NCBI GenBank assembly: GCA_013398955.1
Contig: VWPU01001330.1
Location: 37,182-101,181 of the forward strand
Direction of reading: 5' to 3'
Source of the DNA: Callaeas wilsoni
Taxonomy: Eukaryota; Chordata; Aves; Passeriformes; Callaeidae
DNA: 64,000 nucleotides
Below are positions 48,880 through 64,000 of the stretch, piece by piece (position 1 is the stretch's first letter; each line of letters opens with the position of its first letter). A program made the position numbers and the translations under genes. The notes under the pieces are model-generated. The model had not been told where the DNA came from and made no database searches. It worked only from the letters and a program-made list of their open reading frames with translations.

Positions 48880-49888
48880 CTGTTGAACCCACAGGTACTA
48901 CATGTGGAACTGCACCTGGATAGAACTAGAGCTAAGCTTTGGGTTACTAGAACTGGTTCTGTAAATGAGGCAAATAATGATTTCATGACACTAAAGTTAA
49001 AATGGCTGAAGAGGGTACTCCTGGATGGAGGTGAAGGGGCAAAACAACCATGTTCCTGTAAAGGAGAGATTTGGGGAAGAGGAGAAGGAAAATACAGGAC
49101 TACAACAGCCTTCAGTGTCTTCTCGGGTGAAATTTGGAGCAGCGTGGGGTGATTAAAAAGTATTCCTGACCCAGATGACGCCTCTTTGTTTTAATAATCA
49201 CAGTGTGCCCATGCTGGAGGTGCAGGTTCTCAGTGCAGTGGGGGACAGTGCTGTGCTGCAGTGAAGAACTCAGTCAGTGCTGTGGGCTCTGCCCGGTGCC
49301 CGGGCAGGACAGGCTGTGAGGGGGCAGAACCACCCTCCTGCCTGCCTGCTGCCAGAACAGGCTTGGGGAGCAGCGCTGGTGTAGCACCTGCATGTTAAAA
49401 AAAGTTGTGCAGAGTGTGGTGCAAAGCTGGAGTTTTCCCTCTACCCAGTTTGCCCCTGTAGCTGCCTGGTAGAGGAGACAGTGGGAATTTGAGAACAGGC
49501 ACCACTTTCAGACTGGGACTGGTATCTGGAACGTGCCATGAGAACAGGGAATCCTGCTGGGATAAAGCCTCTGGGCACACACAGGAAGGTTTTTTCCCCT
49601 GAAGATGCTGTTGGTGACTGCTGGCAGCAGCTGTGTGAGGAAAGCTGATCTTTGGAATGACATTTTTTAGCCCCTGAGCCTTAGAGGGTGAGACCAGCCC
49701 TGTGTACCTGGGTGCTCCACGGTGCTGGTGCTGCTGTCCCTGCACAGAGCCCACTCTCCCACCCTCTTTAAGGAAATCCAGTACTGCTGCTACCAGGACT
49801 TCGATTGCACCTCCTAAAGTCAGCCCTCCTGGGCTGATGCCAGCTGTTTATTTGGACATCTTGTTTTCTCTGGACAGTGCAACTAGAG

Positions 49889-49894
49889 AATAAA
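49889..49894 (+). terminator. SLC31A1: Polyadenylation signal AATAAA (middle, SLC31A1)
   Basis: Canonical hexamer about 1.78 kb after the stop codon. Confidence 0.4.
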
Positions 49895-51573
49895 AGGAGC
49901 TGAGTTGAAAGCAGGCTTAGGTTCCTAAATAGCTGCTTTCCGTAGCAAATTCACATCTGGGTGAAAGAGGCAAAGTTATTTTCATGGAAGAGTTCTAGCC
50001 ATGTCCTGCTGAGAGACAGGAAAAGTGCTTCCTTCCGCAGTCTGATCTTTGAAGGGAGTTCTGTCTGTGACAGAACCTGCTGGTGCCCTCTCTGCACCTG
50101 TCACAAAGGTAAAACTCTCCTGTGCCCTCTAAGTAATCATGGGCAGGGAAACCTGACCCTCCCCATCCCTGGAGAGCTGGGAGGAATGTTAGTGACAGGG
50201 AAAATGGACAATCCCTCCCCACTCCTGCTGGAGCTGAGGAAATCTGAGTGTTTGTCAGAGAAAACTGGAGCTGTTACAAGCTGGAGATGGTGGTTGATGT
50301 TGTGGGAGGTTTGCACTGCAGGGCTTGGCCTCTGAAGGAGCTCAAGGTGACATTGCCACTGCTGCCATTGGTTTTTCTGGAAGGGGTTGGAATTGTTGCG
50401 GTTACAATCACAGGGTGGAGTGAGGAGTGGCTGTGTGGTGGCCCCGGTCACCTCATACACCTCTCGCTGTGTCTTTGAAACAGAAGCTGCTTGGCCTGAT
50501 CTTGCTGTCACCTTTCAGCCACTTCTCTGTGTATCCAGGTGACCAGACTTGAATTCTCTGAGGGATGACTTGGAGATCACGCTGTGGCTTGTTCAGTGTC
50601 AGTCTGGTTCTTGTTAAGCTTTTCTGCCTCGTTCTGCTTGTACCACCTGTGCCCCTGGAATTGTTTCCCCCAGGATGAGCTGCCAAGGCTCGTCTCCTGC
50701 CCATGCTCTCCCCAGACAGGGCACACAGCTTTCTCCAGCGTGCCCAGGGAAGGGACACTGACCTGGCAGGGGTCACCTGGGCAGGAGTCTCTCAGGTGTC
50801 CGGGAGGTGCCCAGCTGCTCCCACAGCCTGCACGAGGGGTGCTTCGAGCACCCTGGGCTGCCCAGGGAAGGTGAGGAGGGAAGTGGCTGAAGAAGCAGGG
50901 CAAGGCTGTGTTCTCTCTGCTCCCGAGCTCCCCGACGCTCAGCTGGGGAAGGGGCGGGTCCAGGCTGCTCCCTCCTGCCATGGCTGTGCTTTCCTCAGTT
51001 CAGTGTGACAATCCAGAGAAGCCACCGACCTCCCCGTGTCCCAGCCTCCCCCTTGCCACCAGATGCCGCCACGGTGTGTTCTCAGCCCGGGCTGCTGTGT
51101 GCTGTGGCAGAGCCTGAGCAAAGCCTGAGCTCCCTCTGGATGGGATCGGCAGCTTTGGGGCAGCCCCAGCCCCTCTGCTGAATTTAAAGTTGTCCTGGTA
51201 ACACGGGGAGGGGAGGGCTCGAAGGGTTACCGGACTTGGGTACATTAAATTCCTGTGTTGACACACACGTAGCATGCTTGGGTGTGCCATCCCGCGCCTG
51301 TCTTTGTGCCCTGATGTTTGCTCTGCGCAGGCCGTGCCTCCGGGTTATCATCGAGGAGGGAGCACAGAGCATCCAGGCTGTGTCCTCAGCAGGCTTTTGT
51401 TGCTTTTATTTGAGTGCCTTTTGAGTCTGTCTGGAGCCAGTCCCACCCAATCCAGCAGGATTTCTAGTTTTGTTTACAGTGGACTGTCGGTTTTGTTTTT
51501 CCCCTTGCTCTTTGTGGCGGTAACTTGTCTGATGTTACTGTGAATATCAAGAATCTCCTGTACATAATTAACC

Positions 51574-51579
51574 AATAAA
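51574..51579 (+). terminator. SLC31A1: Polyadenylation signal AATAAA (distal, SLC31A1)
   Basis: Canonical hexamer followed within 30 nt by a T-rich and then GT-rich stretch ('gcgagggtgtgttttggg'), the expected downstream element. Best candidate for the main 3' end. Confidence 0.65.
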
Positions 51580-51600
51580 ATAGATTGCATTTTACTGTGG

Positions 51601-53120
51601 CGAGGGTGTGTTTTGGGAACAATCCCCAGTGCATCCCTCAGAGGGAGAGCAGGGCCCGGTGTTCCTGCTCAGGTGCTCTGGGATGGGAGTGAGGAGCAGC
51701 ATCCTCTGGGCCTCCCCAGCTCCCAGGAATACGCCCTGAAGCTGCTGGAATGGGAATGTGGGGATTCACTGATACGTTTCTGTTTGTTCCAGCCCAGTCA
51801 CACTCGGCACGTGTGGGGAGGGATGGAAAGAGGAATTGGTGCCTCCCAGATCTGCCTGCCCTGGAGAGGGAAGAGTTGGGGAGAGGAGTTTTAGGGAGAT
51901 GTAACAACTTCCTGAGGTGCTGCCCTCTCGGAGCTGGGGCCTGCTGGGAATGCCAGAACAGCAGAGCAATCCCTGATCATTTTCTGTGGTGTTCAACAGG
52001 AGAAGCAGCTCTTCTCTAGGCCAGGCTGGGGCTCTTTATCATTGGAAAAGTTTGAAATTCTGTACATTTCCCCAGCCTGACCTGAAATTTGATGCACCTA
52101 CAACACAGGAAGCCTGAATTTGACTAACTCCAGTTTGGAGCATTGCTTGGGACACTGAAAAACCAGCACTGGTCATTATGCTGAAGATGGTAGGAAACAG
52201 CCCTGGCCAGAGGCAGGGAGAGCCTCCAGCTCCTGAATTCCCTGCAGGTGCCCTGGTGCAGGCCCAGGGCTGAGGCAGCCTGCCCTGCTCCTTCCCCAGG
52301 CTGCAGGGAGCAGTTTCCTGAGCACCAGGAAGCTGCTCTGATTTTTCAGTTGCTTCCTTCAGCTCACCCTGCTGTGGGCCAGACTCCTCCTGGGTGAGCT
52401 CTGCCCCAAATCTCACCTGACCCTGCCCAGGCAGCTCATGAGGGTAAATCCAGGGACCTGCTGAAGAACTCAGTGTGCCCTTGGCCTTTTCACCTTTTCA
52501 CGTGACACCATCCATTAGGAACTATTTGGTGACCTTTGATCCAAGCAGAAAACAGCCCTGAAGCTCCAACAAGGCCAACAAACCAGGGCAGCTGGGGTGA
52601 CACTGAGCAGGGCTGGATGGAGGTGGAGCAGGGAAGTGTAAAGGAAAAGCTGCTCAGTCAGAAAATACAGGATATCATTCCACATCCATGTGCCCCATGC
52701 CTCATCCTGGTCTGCAGCCATTCCCCGCTCAGGGCCCAAACCACATCCCAGCTGTGACACGGATTGAGAAGCAGCTCTGGGACGTATTTGGGACTGGGTG
52801 ATTTAACAGGCAAGGGGATTCTTTCCTGCTTGCCTCGGCAAAGGACAGAGCAGTACCTGGCACCCAGAACCGTGGCACCTTTATCCCAAAACACTCATCA
52901 GACACTTCCAGGACTTTCTCCTCAGTGAGGCCACCTGCGGGTAGGGCTGGAGGTTCAGGTGGCCACACTCCACTGTTAGGTTTAAGATCACCAAATCACA
53001 ATCCCAGAGGATCCTCCTGCAGTGTTTTATCCCCCTGCTCACAGGAGCAGGGAACCGGTGGTCCAGGTGTTCCCATCCCCACCTGGTCACTGTAGCCGTT
53101 TACAGCAGCTCGTGGGATTA
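51601..53120. other. Convergent intergenic gap between SLC31A1 and CDC26
   Basis: 1.5 kb with no recognisable gene, RNA or repeat family. Confidence 0.6.
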
Positions 53121-53147
53121 TTATTCTTTTCTTAAAAAAAATACGTG

Positions 53148-53153
53148 TTTATT
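53148..53153 (-). terminator. CDC26: Polyadenylation signal AATAAA (CDC26)
   Basis: The minus strand reads AATAAA about 158 nt after the CDC26 stop codon, giving a short 3' UTR. Confidence 0.65.
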
Positions 53154-53310
53154 TAAAACAAAACACTCGGCCAAGAGGCGTTCACGGGCATGTTAACCAA
53201 ACTTAAAAAACAAAAATGTAACAGCTCAGAGGGGGGACGGCGAGGCCCGTCCGGCGCGGTCCCCCCGGCTGAGCGGGGCTGGGCTCGCGGGGGTCCCGGG
53301 GCAGCCCCCG

Positions 53311-53490
53311 TTAGAACTCGAAGGTGCCGAAGTGCGCGGTGCGGCCGCCGGCCTTGGGCTGCGGCTTGTACCCGATGCGGTCATTGATGAGCTGCTCGCG
53401 GCTCTTGTGCTCCGTGCCCAGCGCTCCGATCGCCGCCGCCTCCTCGCCGCCCGCCGCCGCCTCCGCCTCGTCCCGCTGCTTCCTGCGGCT
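53311..53490 (-). CDS. CDC26: CDC26 coding exon 2
   Basis: Residues 28-86 and TAA; starts [20 protein letters not shown]. Acceptor is CCGCAG; phase 0. Confidence 0.95.
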   Translation of the reverse strand, partial: SRRKQRDEAEAAAGGEEAAAIGALGTEHKSREQLINDRIGYKPQPKAGGRTAHFGTFEF

Positions 53491-53638
53491 CTGCGGGCGA
53501 ACCGGCTGGTCAGGGCCGGGGGCGGGCCGAGCCCCCCGCGCCCGGCCCCGCGCGCACCTCCAGCTCCTTCCGGACGCTCTCGAACTCCTCGATGTCGTCC
53601 AGCTTCAGCTCCAGCCGCGTCGGCTTCCGACGGAGCAT
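53311..53638 (-). CDS. CDC26: CDC26 (APC12), anaphase-promoting complex subunit, whole coding region
   Basis: Two exons give 261 nt, or 86 residues; human has 85. CDC26 is a small APC/C subunit whose N-terminus threads into the TPR groove of CDC16 (APC6) and stabilises it. Seen here: [20 protein letters not shown], the conserved CDC16-binding segment, then an Ala/Gly/Glu stretch (residues about 36-50), then [17 protein letters not shown] and the end FGTFEF. The last two are near identical to human ([23 protein letters not shown]). The Ala-rich middle seems to reflect the very GC-rich DNA. It is head-to-head with PRPF4; the start codons are 413 bp apart. Confidence 0.96.
53558..53638 (-). CDS. 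CDC26: CDC26 coding exon 1 with start codon
   Basis: ATG at 53636-53638; residues 1-27, ending SVRKELE. Donor is GAG|GTGCGC; the intron is only 67 bp. Confidence 0.95.
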
Positions 53639-54051
53639 CGCGACCGCCGACAGCGCGACCCGCAGCAGGACCGAGCGCTCCCGCCCTCAGCGGGCCCCGC
53701 CCGCCCCGCCACGCCTCCCGGCATGCTCCGCGCGCCCCGCCCGCAGAGAGCACTGCATCTCCCGGCGTGCCCCGCGCGTACCGCGTACCCCGCCACACCT
53801 CCCGGCGTGCCCTGCGCGTTTCTCCCTTAGAGGACGCTGCAGTTCCCGGCCTGCCCTGCGCGACCCGCCCTTGGAGTCCGCCACACCTCCCGGCATGCCC
53901 TGCGCGACCCGGAATTGGCTGTGAGGCGCTGGAGCTCGAGTTCGGGGAGTTTCGTCCTGTTCACGGTCTCCCGTTCCTGGTTCACGTTCTCCGGTTCCTC
54001 GTTCCCGCTCCCCTTCCGGTCTTGTTATCGGTTCCCGGTCCCGCTCCCGCC
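53639..54051. promoter_or_regulatory. CDC26/PRPF4 bidirectional promoter
   Basis: 413 bp between divergent start codons; GC-rich, with no TATA box. It contains the five-copy motif array at 53715-53906, a GC-box-like stretch near 53693-53710, and the PRPF4 5' UTR in its right part. Human CDC26 and PRPF4 share the same arrangement. Confidence 0.85.
53715..53906 (+). promoter_or_regulatory. Five-copy ZNF143/THAP11-like motif array
   Basis: Five 20-bp units starting at 53715, 53759, 53799, 53843 and 53887 fit CTCCCGGCATGCCCTGCGCG with few changes; the spacing is 44, 40, 44 and 44 bp. They resemble the ZNF143 (Staf) promoter element, whose core is TTCCCAGCATGC followed by a CG-rich end. Confidence 0.7.
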
Positions 54052-62271
<8,220 letters not shown>

Positions 62272-62332
62272 CTCAGAGGGGCCGGTTATGGACTGGGATG
62301 GGGACGTTAATGACTTCCAGTTGCTTTTTTAT

Positions 62333-62338
62333 ATTAAA
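62333..62338 (+). terminator. PRPF4: Polyadenylation signal ATTAAA (PRPF4)
   Basis: The only near-canonical hexamer found soon after the PRPF4 stop codon (62 nt after). A longer 3' UTR is possible. Confidence 0.45.
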
Positions 62339-62339
62339 G

Positions 62340-64000
62340 AAAAAAACAGGAATCAGCAATTCCAATGTCTTACGGCAGCTGCAGTCATGGCTGCTCTGGA
62401 GTTTGGGTGTGTTTGAAGCACCAGTGTTGGCCAGGGCTTGGTTGGAGTCAAGTCTTGGGGCTTTTCTCACTTTTTGGACTGTTTTTGTACTGCAGGTACC
62501 ACTTTCGCCTGTAATTTTGATCCATGTACTTCCATCCTCCCAAGTTTGGCTCCCAGGTGTCCTCCAAACATTTGCAGTAACCACAGAGCACCTCAGGTTT
62601 GGTGTGTGGGTCAGCCTCTGTTACTGCTCTTCTCGCCTTCCTTTTTGGTAGGAGTGTGACTTCAAACCTGATTTGCATTTAGAGAGAGAGCTCAGAGGGA
62701 GAGGCACGTGGTGCCCTCCTTCCCCTGCCTCCAGAGTGTCTCTGGATGGAGATCTGTATCCCCGTGGATTCACTTACAGTAGATGTCCAGGGTCAGGGAA
62801 TATTTTCTTTTCCAGGTACCACCTTTTGTCCTATGCCTTGAGCTGTCCCATGGACTGAGCGTTGCAAATCCATGTCAGCATCTGTTTAGGCTTTGCTGTG
62901 TGAGGTCATTCAGTGCAGGATTGTCTTGTTCTGCCCTACCCTGGGGAGAGCTTTTGTATTTGTTTGTTCTTTAAATTGAGGTTTTGCAAATGTTATGCCC
63001 TGGAAAATCTAAACATGTTTTGAATATGCATCCTGGGCTCTGGGTCTGACAAGAAATGGAGAAATTACAGGAATTTCACAATGCACAGTTTGATTTCTGC
63101 TGGTGTAAAAAACAGCTGAGGAGCGGTGAGGTGATTTGGTTTGTTCAGCCTGGACAAGGGGAGGCTGAGAGGAGATTTATCAGGATCTGCAGCTCCTCCT
63201 GTGGGGCAGCTCTGGTCTCTGTTCCCTGGGACAGGGACAGCCCCCAGGGAACGGCTGGAGCTGGGCCAGGGCAGGCTCAGGCTGGAGATCAGGGAAAGGT
63301 TCTTCCCCCAGAGGTGCTGGGCACTGCCCAGGCTCCCCAGGGAATGGGCACGGCCCCGAGGCTGCCAGAGCTCCAGGAGCGTTTGGGCAGCGCTGCCAGG
63401 GATGCCCAGGGTGGGATTGTTGGGGTGTCTGGGCAGGGCCAGGGGTTGGAGTCCTGGATGATCCTGGTGGGTCCCTGCCAGCTCAGGCCTTCATGTGATT
63501 GGATGGAAAGCTTCAGGAGGGAAGAAGATTGGTTCACCTCCCTGTTGTCAGCTGGAGAGCAGCTGTCTGTTCCTTGGGAACATGAGCACAGTTCCGTCCA
63601 GTGAAAAAACGATGGAATGAGAGGCCAGCAACTGACACAGAATTATTTAATTGCAGTCTCCTCTGGTCGAAGCCCAGGTCCAGCTGTGTGTGCTCAGCCT
63701 GATGCTGTCCCTTGGTCCTGGCATCTCATCTCCTCCCTCTGTCCATCCCGTGCCTCTGGCTGCAGGGAGGCTTTGTAAGGAAGATGCAGGAGGCTCAGTC
63801 AGGAGCAAGAGCTTGCCCTGGAGGCTCCCAGGGTTTGGCTTTTCTCCTGGACTGCTCTGGTGCTTCTCTGCCACCCACAAACCAACCAGCAACTCCCCCA
63901 GCCCTGCTGACATGGCCCAACTCCACGGGCACAGAGTCTCTGCTGCCCACGGTCAGGGGAGCTCTTGGGGGTCACATCCCCTCCTGGGACAGTCTCTGAC
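62340..64000. other. Right-end region without a recognised gene
   Basis: No conserved protein on either strand. It holds one CR1 copy and a minus-strand ATTAAA at 63646-63651. Confidence 0.5.
63125..63500 (+). repeat. CR1 LINE 3' fragment (young-looking)
   Basis: Sense CR1 from 'ttgttcagcctggacaaggg' on. Its 63248-63416 block is identical to 42093-42261. Confidence 0.9.

Larger units (their letters stand above)
48115..51600 (+). other. SLC31A1: SLC31A1 3' UTR
   Basis: Non-coding, about 3.5 kb if the last signal is used; mammalian SLC31A1 also has a multi-kilobase 3' UTR. It contains three AATAAA signals and no CR1 copy. Confidence 0.7.

Overview
The window is vertebrate nuclear DNA, most likely from a bird. 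It carries four multi-exon genes with GT-AG introns and CpG-island promoters. Its interspersed repeats look like CR1 LINE 3' ends, the usual avian repeat. A songbird or other neoavian is my best guess; the order and orientation of the genes match the human chromosome 9q32 block.

Layout. Positions 1-24888 (minus strand) hold FKBP15: 29 coding exons joined in frame to a predicted 1240-residue protein with a WH1-like region, an FKBP fold, a long coiled coil and an acidic tail. A head-to-head promoter packed with GC boxes (24889-25216) separates it from SLC31A1 (plus strand), the high-affinity copper importer CTR1. SLC31A1 has a non-coding first exon near 25.2 kb, a 19 kb first intron, four coding exons between 44355 and 48114 (184 residues) and a 3' UTR of about 3.5 kb. 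After a convergent gap comes CDC26 (minus strand, 53311-53638, 86 residues, two coding exons), an anaphase-promoting complex subunit. It is head-to-head with PRPF4 (plus strand, 54052-62271, 14 coding exons, 529 residues), a U4/U6 snRNP WD40 protein. The last 1.6 kb holds a CR1 copy and no recognisable gene.

The four genes do not form a pathway. They cover endosome/actin trafficking, copper import, cell-cycle ubiquitination and pre-mRNA splicing, and they are organised as two divergent promoter pairs. I found no novel multi-gene system. The most interesting signals are: five copies of a ZNF143/THAP11-like motif spaced 40-44 bp apart in the CDC26/PRPF4 promoter; a GC-box plus TACGTCAC array in the FKBP15/SLC31A1 promoter; sense CR1 tails next to several PRPF4 splice acceptors, one of which appears to supply the acceptor itself; and a cryptic in-frame 33-nt microexon candidate in FKBP15.

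Exon limits were set by hand from splice signals, reading-frame continuity and remembered human orthologues. No alignment or search was run.
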